Shown here: piece by piece, positions 1 through 11,390 of the stretch
Position numbering within the stretch: position 1 is the first letter of the stretch
How the letters are laid out: the number at the start of each line of letters is the position of its first letter
DNA from: Enterococcus ureasiticus
GTDB lineage: Bacteria > Bacillota > Bacilli > Lactobacillales > Enterococcaceae
Assembly: GCF_001730285.1 (NCBI RefSeq)
Contig: NZ_MIJZ01000001.1
Span: forward strand, 930,001 to 994,000
Direction: 5' to 3'
DNA: 64,000 nt
The notes under the pieces: generated by a model
The model's input: the letters and a program-made list of their open reading frames with translations, nothing else
Databases searched by the model: none
Told to the model about the DNA's origin: nothing
Program-made: the position numbers and the translations under genes

Positions 1-20
1 ACATCTGCTGCAAAAGACAA
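1..20 (-). CDS. whiA: WhiA N-terminus (partial, runs off window)
   Basis: Only the first six codons and part of a seventh lie inside the window. Read on the minus strand, an AGGAGG sits 8 nt before a TTG codon at 20-18, followed by Ser-Phe-Ala-Ala-Asp-Val. This matches the usual start of WhiA (MSFA.DVK) in Firmicutes. WhiA is a DNA-binding protein with a LAGLIDADG-like fold that influences cell division and follows rapZ and yvcK in a conserved operon. Gene order and the peptide agree, so the call is good despite the short length. The TTG start is noteworthy. Confidence 0.8.
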
Positions 21-52
21 TCTCCACGCCTCCTCTCTTATTTTGTTACGCT

Positions 53-1051
53 TTAATATCTTGCGCCGAATACAATGTGGAATAGTTCGTCCACAACTTT
101 ATCGCCATCATGAAAAACACCGCCATCACGCAATTTTAAAAAGTCAGTAGAAATCACACGACAGCCTTCATCTCTCAATTTTTGGAAATCGTGTTCTACT
201 TGGACTAAATACTCATCATAAACTTCTGGATCCATATAACCATCAGGTACATTTTCTGTATTAACTAAAACCGTGTCAACAAACTTACTTTTAAGGTGTT
301 GGTGCAATACACAAACATGGTCAGCATCAGTAAAATGTTCTGTTTCACCTTTTTGAGTCATGATATTACAAATGTAGACCACTTCAGCCTCAGCATTGAT
401 GATCGCTTCTCCAATTTCCTTGATCACTAAATTTGGTAAAATACTTGTAAACATACTACCTGGTCCTAAAACAATCATATCGGCTTCTTCAATTGCTTTC
501 ACTACTTTTCTAGCAGCTTTTGGCTGTTCATCATCATTTGTGTTCGTCACAAAAACATGATCGATTGTTTTTCGGTCAACAGCAATATTGGATTCACCGA
601 CTGCAATAGAGCCATCTTTAAAAACAGCATGTAACGTCAAAGGCCTTTCTGAAGAAGGATAAATATGTCCATCCACATGCATCATTTTTGAAAGTAGCTG
701 AATGGCCTCATACGTACTACCACGCATTTCTGAAACAGCTGCAATGATTAAATTTCCAATTGCATGATTGGCAAAATAGTTATCTGATTTATCAAAACGA
801 TACTGAAAAATATCTTCATACAACTGAGGCATATCGGATAAGGCAACTAATACATTGCGTAAATCTCCCGGTGGCGTCATATTCATTGACTCTCGAATCT
901 CACCGCTACTTCCTCCGTCATCTGCAACAGTCACCACAGCTGTAATATCCGCACTTTGATTGCGCAAACTTTTTAAAATAACTGGTAATCCTGTTCCGCC
1001 ACCAACAACGACGATTTTGGGTTTTCTAATACGGTACGTTTTCATTTTCAT
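53..1051 (-). CDS. yvcK: YvcK/CofD-like gluconeogenesis factor
   Basis: A 332-residue protein of the YvcK family (CofD-like fold, binds UDP-sugars). In Bacillus it is needed for growth on gluconeogenic carbon sources and for normal cell wall synthesis. The N-terminus [19 protein letters not shown] carries the glycine-rich nucleotide-binding loop (about residues 12-25), followed by VADDGGSSG and a PGDLRN motif typical of the family. The length is normal. Its ATG overlaps the rapZ stop by 4 nt, so translation is probably coupled. A second in-frame ATG two codons later is possible. whiA follows 32 nt downstream, giving the conserved rapZ-yvcK-whiA operon. Confidence 0.95.
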   Translation of the reverse strand: MKMKTYRIRKPKIVVVGGGTGLPVILKSLRNQSADITAVVTVADDGGSSGEIRESMNMTPPGDLRNVLVALSDMPQLYEDIFQYRFDKSDNYFANHAIGNLIIAAVSEMRGSTYEAIQLLSKMMHVDGHIYPSSERPLTLHAVFKDGSIAVGESNIAVDRKTIDHVFVTNTNDDEQPKAARKVVKAIEEADMIVLGPGSMFTSILPNLVIKEIGEAIINAEAEVVYICNIMTQKGETEHFTDADHVCVLHQHLKSKFVDTVLVNTENVPDGYMDPEVYDEYLVQVEHDFQKLRDEGCRVISTDFLKLRDGGVFHDGDKVVDELFHIVFGARY

Positions 1052-1932
1052 GAGCGATTCACCGTCTCTTTACGCTTTCCTTTATCACGATGCGTAATGT
1101 TAACATGATAGTCTTGTCCGAGCTCTTTACCCACACGTTCTGTCAAGGCGACCGAACGATGCTGTCCACCAGTACAACCTATGGCAATCGTAATACTTGA
1201 TTTTCCTTCTTTTTCATAACCTGGCATCACATTTTTCAACAACTCAATAAATCGAGTATAAAAACTTTCCGTCTCAGGAAAACTCATTACGTAATCATAA
1301 ACAGAAGGATCTTGTCCTGTCAGTGGTCTTAATTCTGGTATATAGTGCGGATTTGGTAAAAAGCGAACATCCATGACAATGTCTGCATCAATCGGCAAGC
1401 CATATTTAAACCCAAATGAAACAAGTTCGACACGAAATTCATGGGTATCTCTAGATTTAAATTCTTCATTGATTCTTTCTCGTAATTGTCTAGGTGATAA
1501 ATCAGTCGTATCAATAACAACTTGAGCGTCACCTCTGATTTCTTCGAGAATTGCCCGCTCTTTTCTGATTCCTTCTGTAACCAGACCATCCATCGCTAGC
1601 GGATGGGCACGGCGTGTTTCTTTATAACGAGAAACAAGTTCTTCGTCCGTCGCATCTAAAAACATGATCGTGGTATCGATCAGATTCGTATTTTCAAGTT
1701 CCACCAACATATCTTGAATTTCTCTAAAGAAATTACGAGAACGTAAATCGATCACTAATGCGATTTTCGTTACTTTTCCAGATTCTTTGATCAACTCCCA
1801 GAATTTAGGAATCAAACTTGGGGGCATGTTATCGATACAAAAATACCCCATATCTTCAAAGCTTTGAATAGCTACAGTCTTTCCTGCTCCGCTCATTCCA
1901 GTGATTATAACTAATTGTAAATTATCAGCCAT
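1048..1932 (-). CDS. rapZ: RapZ/YvcJ nucleotide-binding protein
   Basis: A 294-residue P-loop protein. Walker A is visible as GMSGAGKT near residue 12, and the C-terminal half has the conserved [10 protein letters not shown] segment with TERV and the closing [14 protein letters not shown]. The family (RapZ in E. coli, YvcJ in Bacillus) hydrolyses nucleotides; in Enterobacteria it is an RNA-binding adaptor controlling GlmZ, while in Firmicutes the role is less clear and includes competence effects. Length matches the family. It is the first gene of the operon seen here and is followed by yvcK with a 4-nt overlap. Confidence 0.95.
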   Translation of the reverse strand: MADNLQLVIITGMSGAGKTVAIQSFEDMGYFCIDNMPPSLIPKFWELIKESGKVTKIALVIDLRSRNFFREIQDMLVELENTNLIDTTIMFLDATDEELVSRYKETRRAHPLAMDGLVTEGIRKERAILEEIRGDAQVVIDTTDLSPRQLRERINEEFKSRDTHEFRVELVSFGFKYGLPIDADIVMDVRFLPNPHYIPELRPLTGQDPSVYDYVMSFPETESFYTRFIELLKNVMPGYEKEGKSSITIAIGCTGGQHRSVALTERVGKELGQDYHVNITHRDKGKRKETVNRS

Positions 1933-2276
1933 TTTTTAACGCTCCTTTGGAAACATTTTATTAATTATAGCATCCCGGGCGTATCAAAGAAAGCTTTTCA
2001 ATCAATTTTCATGTCCATTCAGACTTTCTTAGGAATTTAAGCTTTTACATAGGGCACTTTTCATTACTATCTAAATAGGAATGAAGTAGAATAAAAAATA
2101 TTTTCAAAACAAACTAAATTAATATCTATAAAATATGTTTACAGAAAATAAAAGACTAGAATAAACTTTTAATTGTTTATTCTAGTCTTTTATTATTATC
2201 TATTTTTTTATTGACAATGTTTATCGTTATTTATTATGGGTTACTCAACTTCTATTCACTAACCCAAATCTAAAAA
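1933..2276. other. AT-rich intergenic region
   Basis: No convincing gene. The stretch next to rapZ holds its leader and promoter region. The only strong structure is the perfect 18-bp hairpin at 2149-2192, listed separately. Confidence 0.6.
2149..2192 (-). terminator. Intrinsic terminator after small gene
   Basis: Perfect inverted repeat with 18-bp arms at 2149-2166 and 2175-2192 around an 8-nt loop. On the minus strand it is followed by a T-rich run, which fits termination of the small gene at 2277-2483. Confidence 0.7.
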
Positions 2277-2483
2277 CTAAGCATCTTCAATCACATTAAA
2301 ATAATCTAAATTCAAAATAGGATCATCACAACCGATCACTGGACGATCTGTAGGGTGGCATTTAACAACTCTGACCTGTACATCTTCTTCTTTTTTAGAG
2401 ATAGCTTCTCCTACAAAAAACCAAGAAAAATTCGATCCATGACAAACATAATGTGCACCAATCTTTATTTCTTTCTTTTCCAA
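2277..2483 (-). CDS. Small protein of unknown function (68 aa)
   Basis: I do not recognise this 68-residue protein. It is acidic, has no membrane segment or signal peptide, and contains GAHYVCHGSNFSWFFVGEA and CHPTDRPVIGCDDP. The pattern suggests a small soluble domain, with three cysteines that could be functional. It starts with TTG preceded by AAGGGTGA with a 7-nt spacer, and a strong hairpin terminator follows the stop. That makes it a self-contained transcription unit. Codon use looks normal and no overlapping alternative frame is better. Function unknown. Confidence 0.6.
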   Translation of the reverse strand: MEKKEIKIGAHYVCHGSNFSWFFVGEAISKKEEDVQVRVVKCHPTDRPVIGCDDPILNLDYFNVIEDA

Positions 2484-2925
2484 GAAAAAATCACCCTTTC
2501 ATACTCTTTTGATAACTATAGAATATCATGTTTTTTTAAAAAATATCATTCAACTTACGTATAGATACTTTCTTTTTTTGACTATTTTTAAATTAAAGTG
2601 ATTAAAAAACGCATGTTTTTATTTGTTTTATTATTTTTCTCTAATTTTAATTTATTAAATAGTTTCTTTTATTTTACTGAATGGAATAATTGGACTTCAA
2701 AACAAAAAAAAGACAGCCCTTCAACAATGAAGGCTGTGCTTTTCTTTTTTGAACGGATTATTTATAGAAGGAAAGATATATACCAATTAGGTTGAACAAT
2801 ATATCTATCTGACTGTGATTTTACTTCAAGCGTTTAAAGAAATCAATAGCAATAGATAATTTTTATTCAATCTTCATACTTTCTTAAAAAAAAATGAGAA
2901 TACTTTCAAAATGGACTATATCAAT
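2484..2925. other. AT-rich intergenic region between uvrA and small gene
   Basis: Contains the uvrA terminator at 2713-2737 and the probable promoter region of the 2277-2483 gene. A 65-codon open frame on the plus strand here is rejected, because it runs through the terminator hairpin and has no ribosome binding site. Confidence 0.5.
2713..2737 (-). terminator. Intrinsic terminator of the uvrBA operon
   Basis: Stem formed by ACAGCC..TTCA and TGAA.GGCTGT with one bulge and an ACAA loop. On the minus strand it is followed by an eight-T run. It lies about 190 nt downstream of the uvrA stop. Confidence 0.75.
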
Positions 2926-5742
2926 TTATAAGACTCGTTTTAGATATTTTCCGGTATAGCTTGCTTTGACTTTCGCAATTTCTTCCGGTGTTCCTGTTGC
3001 AACGATCGTTCCGCCGCCATCTCCACCTTCTGGACCTAAATCAATTACATGGTCAGCTGATTTGATTACATCTAGATTATGTTCAATAACAAGCACGGTA
3101 TTCCCAGCTTCAACAAGTCTTTCTAATACAACGAGTAAGCGGGCAATATCATCTGTATGCAAACCAGTTGTCGGCTCATCTAAGATATAGAAATTTTTTC
3201 CATTTGAATTTTTATGAAGTTCACTTGCCAGTTTCATCCGCTGAGCTTCCCCACCTGATAAGGTAGTAGCAGGTTGACCTAAAGTTACATAACCTAATCC
3301 CACATCAACAATGGTTTGCAATTTACGATGGATTTTAGGAATGTGTTTGAAGAACGCAACTGCATCTTCGACTGTTAAATCTAAGATATCAGAAATATTC
3401 TTTCCTTTATAATGAACTTCTAGTGTTTCAGAATTGTAGCGTTTGCCATGACAAACTTCACATGGAACATAGACATCTGGTAAAAAATGCATTTCGATCT
3501 TAATGATTCCATCCCCACGACACGCTTCACAACGACCGCCTTTAACATTAAAGCTAAATCGACCTTTTTTGTAGCCACGGACTTTTGCTTCGTTGGTTTT
3601 CGCAAATAAATCACGAATATCATCAAAAACACTTGTATATGTTGCCGGATTGCTTCGCGGTGTACGGCCAATTGGACTTTGATCGATATCGATGATTTTT
3701 TCTATATTTTCATAGCCAGTGATATTTTTGTGTTTGCCTGGTTTATTTGAATTACGGTTGATTTTTTGTGCCAACGCTTTTTTCAAAATTTGATTCACTA
3801 AGGTACTTTTTCCTGATCCAGAAACTCCACTCACTGCGACAAACTCTCCTAGTGGAAATTCAACTGTGACATTTTTCAAGTTATTTTCAGTTGCACCTGT
3901 CACTTTGATTTTTTTACCTTTGCCTTTACGACGTTCTTTAGGGACAGGTATCACTTTTTTCCCAGAAAGATATTGTCCAGTTAACGAATTAGGGTTTTTA
4001 GCCACTTCATCTGGTGTTCCTGAAGCAACGATTTCCCCACCTAAATGTCCAGCACCAGGTCCAACATCGATCAAATAATCAGACGCTCGCATTGTATCTT
4101 CATCATGTTCAACAACAATAAGTGTATTTCCCAAGTCACGCATTTTCTTAAGTGACTCGATCAAACGATCATTATCACGCTGATGCAGTCCAATCGACGG
4201 TTCATCTAGGATATATAATACACCTGATAAGTTCGATCCAATCTGTGTTGCCAAACGAATTCGCTGAGCTTCTCCGCCTGATAAGGTTCCAGCCGCTCGG
4301 CTAAGTGTCAAATAATCCAGTCCGACATTTTTTAAAAAGTTCAAACGATCTTCTACTTCTTTTAAGATTGGTTTAGCAATCATTTGTTCTTGTTCAGACA
4401 ATTTAACTGTTTCAAAAAATTGAACCGCATTTTTGATAGCCAGCTCACTAACTTGACCAATATTGGTATTATCGATTTTGACTGATAGAGCTTGAGGATT
4501 CAAACGATATCCTTTACAGGTCTGACAGGTTAATTCTGTCATGTATAAACGCATTTGATCACGGGTAAAGTCACTATTTGTTTCATGGTAACGACGTTTG
4601 ATATTTGTTAAAACTCCTTCAAACGGTACTTCTACATCACGGACTCCGCCAAAATCATTTTCATAATGGAAGTGGAAAGGTTCACCATTAGATCCGTTTA
4701 AAATAATGTCTTGATGCTCTTCAGGCAGTTCTTCGAAAGGAGTGTCCATGTCGATATTAAAACTATCAGCCGCTTGTTCCAACATTTGCGGATAGTATTG
4801 TGAGCTGATTGGATTCCACGGTGCGATTGCTCCGTCACGCAACGTTTTGGTTGAATCAGGAATCACTAGATCACGATCGACTTCTAATTTTATTCCTAAT
4901 CCATCACAATCAGGACAAGCTCCAAATGGTGCATTGAAAGAAAATAATCTTGGCTCTAATTCGCCCACTGTAAATCCACAGTAAGGACAAGCATAATGTT
5001 CACTGAAAAGCATTTCTTCTCCGTCGATCACATCTACTAATGCATAGCCGTCAGCAAGTCTTAATGCCGCTTCAAATGAATCAAATAAACGAGAACGAAT
5101 TCCTTCTTTTACTACAATTCGGTCAATGACGATCGCAATATCATGTTTTTTATTTTTTTCAAGTTCAGGTGCTTCTGTTACATCATACGTTTCTCCGTCC
5201 ACACGCATTCGAACATACCCTTCACGTTGGATCATTTCAAAAATTTTTTTATGTTGACCTTTCTTCTTAACAATTACTGGCGCTAATACTTGAAGCTTCG
5301 TCTTTTCTGGTAGTTCTAACACTTTATCTACCATTTGTTCAACAGATTGACTGCTGATTTCAGTCCCATCATTAGGACAAATCGGATGCCCAACACGAGC
5401 GAATAGCAGTCTTAAATAATCATTGATTTCTGTTACTGTTCCAACTGTTGATCGTGGATTTTTACTTGTTGTTTTTTGATCAATTGAGATCGCTGGACTA
5501 AGCCCATCGATACTATCAACATCCGGTTTATCCATTTGGCCTAAGAATTGTCTAGCATAGGCTGAAAGACTTTCTACATAACGACGCTGACCTTCCGCAT
5601 ATAATGTATCAAAGGCCAAGGAACTTTTCCCAGAACCAGATAACCCAGTGACAACAACCATTTTGTCACGAGGAATCGTAACATCTATATTTTTCAAATT
5701 ATGTGCACGTGCGCCATGAATGACGATTTTATCATTTGCCAT
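2926..5742 (-). CDS. uvrA: UvrA, excinuclease ABC subunit A
   Basis: UvrA is the damage-sensing ABC-type ATPase of nucleotide excision repair. The start at 5742 (Met-Ala-Asn-Asp-Lys) gives 938 residues, the normal length, and has AAGGAGAG just upstream; the frame stays open for 59 further codons upstream, but that extension is not family-like. Visible are the first Walker A ([14 protein letters not shown]), the zinc-binding CPYCGF..CPDCDG and [16 protein letters not shown] cysteine sets, two ABC signatures (LSGGEAQR) and the second Walker A (GVSGSGKST). It follows uvrB after 281 nt, probably in one SOS-controlled operon. Confidence 0.98.
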   Translation of the reverse strand: MANDKIVIHGARAHNLKNIDVTIPRDKMVVVTGLSGSGKSSLAFDTLYAEGQRRYVESLSAYARQFLGQMDKPDVDSIDGLSPAISIDQKTTSKNPRSTVGTVTEINDYLRLLFARVGHPICPNDGTEISSQSVEQMVDKVLELPEKTKLQVLAPVIVKKKGQHKKIFEMIQREGYVRMRVDGETYDVTEAPELEKNKKHDIAIVIDRIVVKEGIRSRLFDSFEAALRLADGYALVDVIDGEEMLFSEHYACPYCGFTVGELEPRLFSFNAPFGACPDCDGLGIKLEVDRDLVIPDSTKTLRDGAIAPWNPISSQYYPQMLEQAADSFNIDMDTPFEELPEEHQDIILNGSNGEPFHFHYENDFGGVRDVEVPFEGVLTNIKRRYHETNSDFTRDQMRLYMTELTCQTCKGYRLNPQALSVKIDNTNIGQVSELAIKNAVQFFETVKLSEQEQMIAKPILKEVEDRLNFLKNVGLDYLTLSRAAGTLSGGEAQRIRLATQIGSNLSGVLYILDEPSIGLHQRDNDRLIESLKKMRDLGNTLIVVEHDEDTMRASDYLIDVGPGAGHLGGEIVASGTPDEVAKNPNSLTGQYLSGKKVIPVPKERRKGKGKKIKVTGATENNLKNVTVEFPLGEFVAVSGVSGSGKSTLVNQILKKALAQKINRNSNKPGKHKNITGYENIEKIIDIDQSPIGRTPRSNPATYTSVFDDIRDLFAKTNEAKVRGYKKGRFSFNVKGGRCEACRGDGIIKIEMHFLPDVYVPCEVCHGKRYNSETLEVHYKGKNISDILDLTVEDAVAFFKHIPKIHRKLQTIVDVGLGYVTLGQPATTLSGGEAQRMKLASELHKNSNGKNFYILDEPTTGLHTDDIARLLVVLERLVEAGNTVLVIEHNLDVIKSADHVIDLGPEGGDGGGTIVATGTPEEIAKVKASYTGKYLKRVL

Positions 5743-6023
5743 TACTTCTCTCCTTTTGCTTGTTGGTCCGATGTCCCTTACTTCTACACGAATAAATTCG
5801 CAAGAGTAACGGCTCTCCTTTGCTGTGAAATACAGCGAGTATTCTTGTGAGCTGATGTTGAACAGTACAAGGTGACCGTAGGGAACGTTGATCCTTGATT
5901 TTGTTGGTCCGACCGTCAATTCTTAGTTCTTTAGCACTTAGATATTGTTGAGATCGAAACGTAGTATATAGTGTCCCTTACTGATATTTGAACTCCTGTA
6001 TCGTGAATCTCAGTAGCTATTCT
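5743..6023 (-). promoter_or_regulatory. Unusual structured uvrB-uvrA spacer / uvrA leader
   Basis: A 281-nt spacer between two genes that are often close together. On the transcribed strand the motifs GTAAGGGACA and TCGGACCAACAA each occur twice, about 190 nt and 140 nt apart. A hairpin GCTGT-AUUUC-ACAGC at 5822-5836 is nested inside a weaker CAAGAAUA/UACUCUUG pairing just upstream of the uvrA ribosome binding site. The uvrA reading frame is open for 59 codons through it. No promoter is obvious. Function inferred only. Confidence 0.4.
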
Positions 6024-8018
6024 TTAATCTGCTGCTTTCAATTCCAAAATCGTATCTCTTAAAGTTGCAGCAGTTTCAAAGTCTAATGCTTTCGCTGCAT
6101 CTCGCATTTCTTTTTCTAATTTCATCAATAAATCAGCTTTCTCTTGACGAGTCAGTTCATGATAATCCTTATCAATTTTGAATGGCTCACCTTTTTCATT
6201 TGTTTTAGAAATTGAGATCAACTCACGAATTTCTTTAATGATTGTTTTCGGTATAATGCCATGTTCTTCATTGTATTTTTCTTGGATCGAACGACGACGT
6301 GCAGTTTCATCCATTGCTTTTTGCATAGAATCAGTAATTTTATCCGCATACATAATAACACGGCCATCTGAGTTACGAGCGGCACGTCCAATTGTTTGGA
6401 TCAATGATCGTTCACTTCTCAAGAAGCCTTCTTTATCGGCATCCAAAATTGCAATCAATGATACTTCTGGTACATCCAGACCCTCACGGAGCAAGTTGAT
6501 TCCGATCAGCACATCAAACTCACCCAAACGTAAATCGCGAATGATTTCCGTTCGTTCTAAGGTTTTGATATCACTATGAAGATACTTAACTTTGATCCCT
6601 AATTCTTTAAGGTAATCCGTTAAATCTTCAGACATTTTCTTCGTTAAAGTTGTTATAAATACACGTTGATCCTTTTCTACACGATCATGGATCTCACCAA
6701 CCAAATCATCAATTTGTCCCATGATTGGACGAACTTCAATCAACGGATCCAGCAGCCCAGTTGGTCGAATGATTTGTGGAATCACGGTATCTGTTTGTTC
6801 ATGTTCATAAGGTCCTGGAGTCGCCGAAACATAGACGACTTGATGAACATGTTTTTCAAATTCTTCTAAACGTAACGGACGATTATCCAACGCACTAGGC
6901 AGACGGAAACCGTAATCTACTAGCATTTGTTTTCTAGCACGGTCCCCATTATACATACCTCGAATTTGAGGCATCGATACGTGGGATTCATCAATCACAA
7001 GTAGAAAATCATCTGGGAAGAAATCGATTAGTGTGTAAGGTGGTTCTCCTTCTGAACGACCATCCATATGACGAGAATAGTTTTCAATACCAGATGTGTA
7101 GCCCATTTCTCTCATCATCTCAATATCATAATTGGTTCGTTGTTCTAAGCGCTGCGCTTCTAATAATTTATTTTCACTACGCAAGACAGTTAAACGAGCC
7201 TCTAATTCTTCTTGAATTTGTGAAATCGCATGTTCCATATGATCTTCATTGGTCACAAAGTGGGTCGCAGGGAAAATCGCAACGTGCTCTGTCTCGCCGA
7301 TCACTTCGCCTGTAAGAGCATCCACTTCTCTTATCCGTTCAATTTCATCACCAAAAAATTCAACTCTTAAGGCATGATCATCTCTTGAGGCAGGGAAAAT
7401 TTCCACAACGTCACCTCGTACACGAAAACGACCACGCTGAAAATCAATATCATTTCGTTCAAATTGAATATTCACTAGATCTGTTAACAGCTGACTGCGA
7501 TCCAGCTCCATGCCTACACGAATAGAAACCACTTGTTCACTGTATTCCTTAGGATCTCCTAAACCAAAAATACAGGAAACTGAAGCTACTACGATCACAT
7601 CGTTTCTTTCTAATAAGGAACTTGTCGCTGAATGACGTAATTTATCGATTTCATCATTGATACTGGCATCTTTTTCTATATATGTATCACTTGAAGGAAC
7701 ATATGCTTCTGGTTGATAATAATCATAATAACTAACAAAATACTCGACCGCGTTATTAGGGAAGAATTCTTTAAACTCTCCATAAAGCTGTCCAGCTAAT
7801 GTCTTATTATGGGCAATCACCAATGTCGGTTTGTTCACTTCTGTTATTACATTGGACATCGTAAATGTTTTTCCGGTTCCTGTCGCACCTAACAAAATTT
7901 GTGCTTTTTCCCCGCCTTCGATTCCTTCAACTAATCGTTTGATCGCTTCTGGCTGATCTCCATCCGGCTTGTATTTTGATACTAAGTCAAATGTATTGGA
8001 GGTCTCTCTTTCTATCAT
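6024..8018 (-). CDS. uvrB: UvrB, excinuclease ABC subunit B
   Basis: UvrB is the helicase-like subunit that receives damaged DNA from UvrA and recruits UvrC. The 664-residue product has Walker A ([13 protein letters not shown]) near residue 45, the beta-hairpin region [12 protein letters not shown], the DESHVSMPQ Walker B box, helicase motif VI (QTIGRAARN) and the C-terminal UVR motif ([22 protein letters not shown]) that contacts UvrC. The length is normal. Start Met-Ile-Glu-Arg has AGGAGG upstream. A LexA-like box lies about 195 nt before the start, so SOS induction is expected. Confidence 0.98.
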   Translation of the reverse strand: MIERETSNTFDLVSKYKPDGDQPEAIKRLVEGIEGGEKAQILLGATGTGKTFTMSNVITEVNKPTLVIAHNKTLAGQLYGEFKEFFPNNAVEYFVSYYDYYQPEAYVPSSDTYIEKDASINDEIDKLRHSATSSLLERNDVIVVASVSCIFGLGDPKEYSEQVVSIRVGMELDRSQLLTDLVNIQFERNDIDFQRGRFRVRGDVVEIFPASRDDHALRVEFFGDEIERIREVDALTGEVIGETEHVAIFPATHFVTNEDHMEHAISQIQEELEARLTVLRSENKLLEAQRLEQRTNYDIEMMREMGYTSGIENYSRHMDGRSEGEPPYTLIDFFPDDFLLVIDESHVSMPQIRGMYNGDRARKQMLVDYGFRLPSALDNRPLRLEEFEKHVHQVVYVSATPGPYEHEQTDTVIPQIIRPTGLLDPLIEVRPIMGQIDDLVGEIHDRVEKDQRVFITTLTKKMSEDLTDYLKELGIKVKYLHSDIKTLERTEIIRDLRLGEFDVLIGINLLREGLDVPEVSLIAILDADKEGFLRSERSLIQTIGRAARNSDGRVIMYADKITDSMQKAMDETARRRSIQEKYNEEHGIIPKTIIKEIRELISISKTNEKGEPFKIDKDYHELTRQEKADLLMKLEKEMRDAAKALDFETAATLRDTILELKAAD

Positions 8019-8132
8019 CCAACATCCTCCTCTTACTTTATTTAATTGATGATTTCATTTAATAAAAATAAATAAGAATATCTACCAAACCATCTGAAGC
8101 ATACCGCTTTAATCTCTGCAATAGCTCACTTT

Positions 8133-8161
8133 TTGACTTGAAGATTCATTCTATTTATAAG
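8133..8161 (+). promoter_or_regulatory. Promoter-like sequence
   Basis: TTGACT at 8133-8138 and TATAAG at 8156-8161 with a 17-bp spacer form a near-consensus sigma-A promoter on the plus strand. It would give a leader of about 310 nt for the transporter gene at 8481. A better placed promoter exists at 8421-8450, so use of this one is uncertain. Confidence 0.4.
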
Positions 8162-8212
8162 AATTTCTAACTTTAAAATTAAAAAGAAACTCCTTCAATT
8201 ATTTTAACATAC

Positions 8213-8226
8213 CGAACATATTTTCG
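8213..8226. promoter_or_regulatory. LexA/DinR SOS box for uvrB
   Basis: CGAACATATTTTCG differs at one position from the Gram-positive LexA consensus CGAACATATGTTCG. It sits upstream of uvrB, a classical SOS gene, which supports the call. The minus strand just downstream has a TAAAAT that could be the -10 element. Confidence 0.75.
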
Positions 8227-8420
8227 CTAGTTTTAGAATGAATTACGTATACGCAATTTTTGATAATTTACATTTTATTTAATCTTTTGTTTGCATTTGA
8301 TCATTTGACTGAATATCGCTTATTCTAGTTTAAAACTTTCATTCCTACCCCTTTATGTCACGTTTCATTACATGCGATGTTAGAAAATGAGTTTTTTTTA
8401 ACTTTATCATTGTGAATGAC

Positions 8421-8450
8421 TTGTGCTTTTGCCTTTTTTTACTATATAAT
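8421..8450 (+). promoter_or_regulatory. Promoter of the amino acid ABC transporter operon
   Basis: TTGTGC at 8421-8426 and a perfect TATAAT at 8445-8450, spacer 18 bp, followed by AGGAGG and ATG at 8481. Confidence 0.65.
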
Positions 8451-8480
8451 TATCCAATATGCAAATATAGGAGGTATTTT

Positions 8481-10640
8481 ATGAAAAGGAAACAATTTTT
8501 ACTTTCATTCATTGTCATGATGGCAAGTCTACTGACATTTACTCTTGGGCAGAATGCTCAGGCTGAGGAAAAAACATATAATATAGGAACAGATTTAACT
8601 TTTGCACCCTTTGAATTTCAAGACTCTAAAGGAGAATATGTTGGAATCGATGTTGATTTACTTCATGCAATTGCTGAAAATCAAGATTTTAAAGTAACTC
8701 TGAAACCACTTGGTTTTGATAGTGCGATCCAAGCTGTACAATCAAAACAAGTTGACGGTATGATTGCCGGCATGAGTATTACAGATGAGCGTAAAAAATC
8801 TTTTGACTTTTCAGAACCTTATTTCGACAGCGGGCTTCAGATGGCCGTCAAAAAAGGCAATGATAAAATCAAAAATTACGAAGATTTAAAAGGAAAAACA
8901 GTTGCAGCGAAAGTTGGAACCGAAAGTGCAACTTTTTTAGAAAAAAATCAAGAAAAATATGGCTATACAATCAAAAATTTCGATGATGCAACGGGTCTTT
9001 ATCAATCGCTTGAAAATAGCGAAGCTGATGCAATCTTCGATGACTATCCTGTTTTAGGCTATGCCATAACAAATGGACAAAAACTTCAATTGGTCGGTAA
9101 AAAAGAAACTGGTAGTTCTTATGGGTTTGCGGTAAAAAAAGGGCAAAATAAAGAATTGATTGAAAAATTCAATGCTGGTTTGAAAGAATTAAAAAGTTCA
9201 GGGAAATATGACGATATCGTAGGGAAATATATTTCCACTGGAACTGAGACAACAACAGACACTGATGCTAAAATGAAAAAAATCCAACCAAAAAAAGAAA
9301 CTTATGTGATTGCGAGCGACTCTACATTTGCACCATTTGAATTTCAAAATGCTGATGGCAAGTATGAAGGAATCGATGTTGATTTAGTTAAACGAATCGC
9401 TGAGTTACAAGATTTTAATATCGAATTTAAATTTATCGGCTTTAGTTCTGCTGTTCAAGCCGTTGAATCTGGTCAGGCTGATGCAATGATCGCAGGAATG
9501 ACGATTACAGATGAACGGGAAAAATCATTTGACTTCTCTACTCCTTATTTTAACAGCGGTATTCAAATCGCTGTCAAAAAAGGCAATGATAAAATCCACT
9601 CTTATGAAGATTTAAAGGATAAAAAAGTTGGTGCCAAAATTGGAACTGAAAGTGCTGATTTCCTTGAAGCCAACAAAGATAAATATGGCTTTTCAATCAA
9701 ATATCTAGATACAACAGATGCTTTATACAGTGCACTTGAGATTGGTGAGATCGATGCAATGATGGACGACTATCCAGTGATTGGTTATGGCGTTGCTCAA
9801 AAACAACCATTATCTACTCCGATTCCTCGTGAAGAAGGCGGAAAATACGGTTTTGCGGTTAAAAAAGGTAAAAATCCAGAATTGATCCAAATGTTCAATG
9901 AAGGGTTAGCTGAATTAAAACGGACTGGTGAGTACGATGAAATCATCGGAAAATATGTGAAAGACGGTTCTACAGAAAATAAAGTAGATGAATCAACATT
10001 CGTTGGTATGATCCAAAATAACTGGAAACGTCTATTGAGCGGTTTATGGATGACCATTCAATTAACATTGATTTCATTTATTTTAGCCTTGATCGTTGGA
10101 GTGATCTTCGGATTATTCAGCGCCTCTCCTACTAAAGCATTACGTGTGATTTCGACTATTTATGTTGATATCATTCGTGGTATTCCTTTAATGGTACTAG
10201 CCTTCTTTATCTACTTTGGCTTGCCAGGAATTTTAGGTTTCAATATTCCCGTTTTCCTTGCCGGAATCATTACATTGACGCTGAATGCAAGTGCTTATAT
10301 TTCTGAAATCGTACGTGGTGGTATCAATGCAGTACCTGTTGGTCAAATGGAAGCTTCACGTAGTTTAGGTCTTTCATACAACCGTACGATGCAAAAAATT
10401 ATTTTACCGCAAGCAATCAAAATCATGATTCCATCATTCGTTAATCAATTTGTTATTTCTTTAAAAGATACAACGATTCTATCTGCAATCGGCTTGATCG
10501 AGTTACTTCAAACAGGTAAAATCATTGTTGCTAGAAACTTACAAAGTACAATGGTTTACTTCGTAATTGCAATGATGTATTTGATTTTGATCACAGCCTT
10601 AACGAAATTAGCTAAAGTTTTGGAAAAGAAGGTGAAATGA
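8481..10640 (+). CDS. glnP: GlnP-like ABC importer: tandem substrate-binding domains fused to permease
   Basis: A 719-residue polar amino acid importer subunit. After an N-terminal signal sequence (about residues 1-28, ending QNAQA), two homologous PBP-type binding domains follow in tandem (about 32-255 and 275-500). Each begins with a TFAPFEFQ stretch and repeats the GIDVDL and IAGM.ITDER motifs. The C-terminal 210 residues are a His/Glu-type permease with the EAA-like loop [16 protein letters not shown]. This architecture is that of lactococcal GlnPQ (glutamine/glutamate). ATG 8481 has TAGGAGG seven nt upstream; a longer frame upstream is not used. The ATPase follows after 1 nt. Confidence 0.92.
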   Translation: MKRKQFLLSFIVMMASLLTFTLGQNAQAEEKTYNIGTDLTFAPFEFQDSKGEYVGIDVDLLHAIAENQDFKVTLKPLGFDSAIQAVQSKQVDGMIAGMSITDERKKSFDFSEPYFDSGLQMAVKKGNDKIKNYEDLKGKTVAAKVGTESATFLEKNQEKYGYTIKNFDDATGLYQSLENSEADAIFDDYPVLGYAITNGQKLQLVGKKETGSSYGFAVKKGQNKELIEKFNAGLKELKSSGKYDDIVGKYISTGTETTTDTDAKMKKIQPKKETYVIASDSTFAPFEFQNADGKYEGIDVDLVKRIAELQDFNIEFKFIGFSSAVQAVESGQADAMIAGMTITDEREKSFDFSTPYFNSGIQIAVKKGNDKIHSYEDLKDKKVGAKIGTESADFLEANKDKYGFSIKYLDTTDALYSALEIGEIDAMMDDYPVIGYGVAQKQPLSTPIPREEGGKYGFAVKKGKNPELIQMFNEGLAELKRTGEYDEIIGKYVKDGSTENKVDESTFVGMIQNNWKRLLSGLWMTIQLTLISFILALIVGVIFGLFSASPTKALRVISTIYVDIIRGIPLMVLAFFIYFGLPGILGFNIPVFLAGIITLTLNASAYISEIVRGGINAVPVGQMEASRSLGLSYNRTMQKIILPQAIKIMIPSFVNQFVISLKDTTILSAIGLIELLQTGKIIVARNLQSTMVYFVIAMMYLILITALTKLAKVLEKKVK

Positions 10641-10641
10641 T

Positions 10642-11379
10642 ATGGCTGAAAAAATTCTAGTAGAACATTTAGTAAAAAAATATGGTGATAATACCGTTCT
10701 TAATGATATCAATGTATCCATTCAAGAAGGCGATGTTGTTTGTGTTATCGGCCCTTCTGGTTCTGGTAAAAGTACCTTTCTTCGTTGTTTGAATCAACTT
10801 GAAGAAGCAACTAGTGGCGATATTATTATTGATGGAGCAAATTTAACGGATAAAAACACAAATATCAATAAAGTGCGTCAACATATTGGGATGGTTTTCC
10901 AACACTTCAACCTATTCCCGCATCTGTCGATCATGGAAAATATTACTTTAGCACCAACAGATCTAGGACGTCTTTCGAAAAAAGAAGCTGAAGAAAAAGC
11001 AATTCAACTTTTAGATACAGTTGGTTTAGCTGATAAAAAAGATAGTTATCCTGAATCTTTATCTGGTGGACAAAAGCAACGCGTAGCAATCGCTCGTGCC
11101 TTAGCAATGAATCCAGATATCATGCTCTTCGATGAACCAACTTCTGCACTTGATCCTGAGATGGTTGGTGATGTATTGAATGTTATGAAAAAATTAGCAA
11201 AACAAGGCATGACAATGGTCATCGTTACGCATGAAATGGGATTTGCTAAAGAAGTTGCAAATCGTGTCATGTTTATCGATGGTGGTAATTTCTTAGAAGA
11301 TGGAACACCTCAACAAATTTTTGAAAATCCGCAAAACGTGCGGACCAAAGATTTCTTGGATAAAGTATTGAATATTTAA
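10642..11379 (+). CDS. glnQ: GlnQ-like amino acid ABC transporter ATPase
   Basis: A 245-residue ATPase of the polar amino acid uptake family, the energy-coupling partner of the fused permease just upstream, from which it is separated by one nucleotide. Walker A is GPSGSGKST, the Q-loop region [12 protein letters not shown], the signature [16 protein letters not shown], Walker [15 protein letters not shown], and the H-loop VTHEMGFA. It also has the [16 protein letters not shown] tail typical of GlnQ/GltL. A hairpin terminator follows, so the operon is two genes. Substrate (glutamine and/or glutamate) is inferred from architecture. Confidence 0.93.
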   Translation: MAEKILVEHLVKKYGDNTVLNDINVSIQEGDVVCVIGPSGSGKSTFLRCLNQLEEATSGDIIIDGANLTDKNTNINKVRQHIGMVFQHFNLFPHLSIMENITLAPTDLGRLSKKEAEEKAIQLLDTVGLADKKDSYPESLSGGQKQRVAIARALAMNPDIMLFDEPTSALDPEMVGDVLNVMKKLAKQGMTMVIVTHEMGFAKEVANRVMFIDGGNFLEDGTPQQIFENPQNVRTKDFLDKVLNI

Positions 11380-11390
11380 AAAAGAACAAA

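Larger units (their letters stand above)
8019..8480. other. Divergent intergenic region uvrB / amino acid ABC transporter
   Basis: A 462-nt non-coding stretch holding the uvrB control region (LexA-like box 8213-8226) and the transporter promoter at 8421-8450. It also has a plus-strand promoter-like sequence at 8133-8161. No gene seen. Confidence 0.6.

Noticed and set aside
2598-2795. 65-codon plus-strand open frame with a hydrophobic N-terminus
   Set aside because: It runs straight through the uvrA terminator hairpin, lacks a ribosome binding site and has homopolymeric composition (Phe/Lys runs).
5743-5919. 59-codon N-terminal extension of UvrA
   Set aside because: The family start and a good ribosome binding site are at 5742; the extension has no UvrA homology. 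It is kept as a finding about the spacer only.
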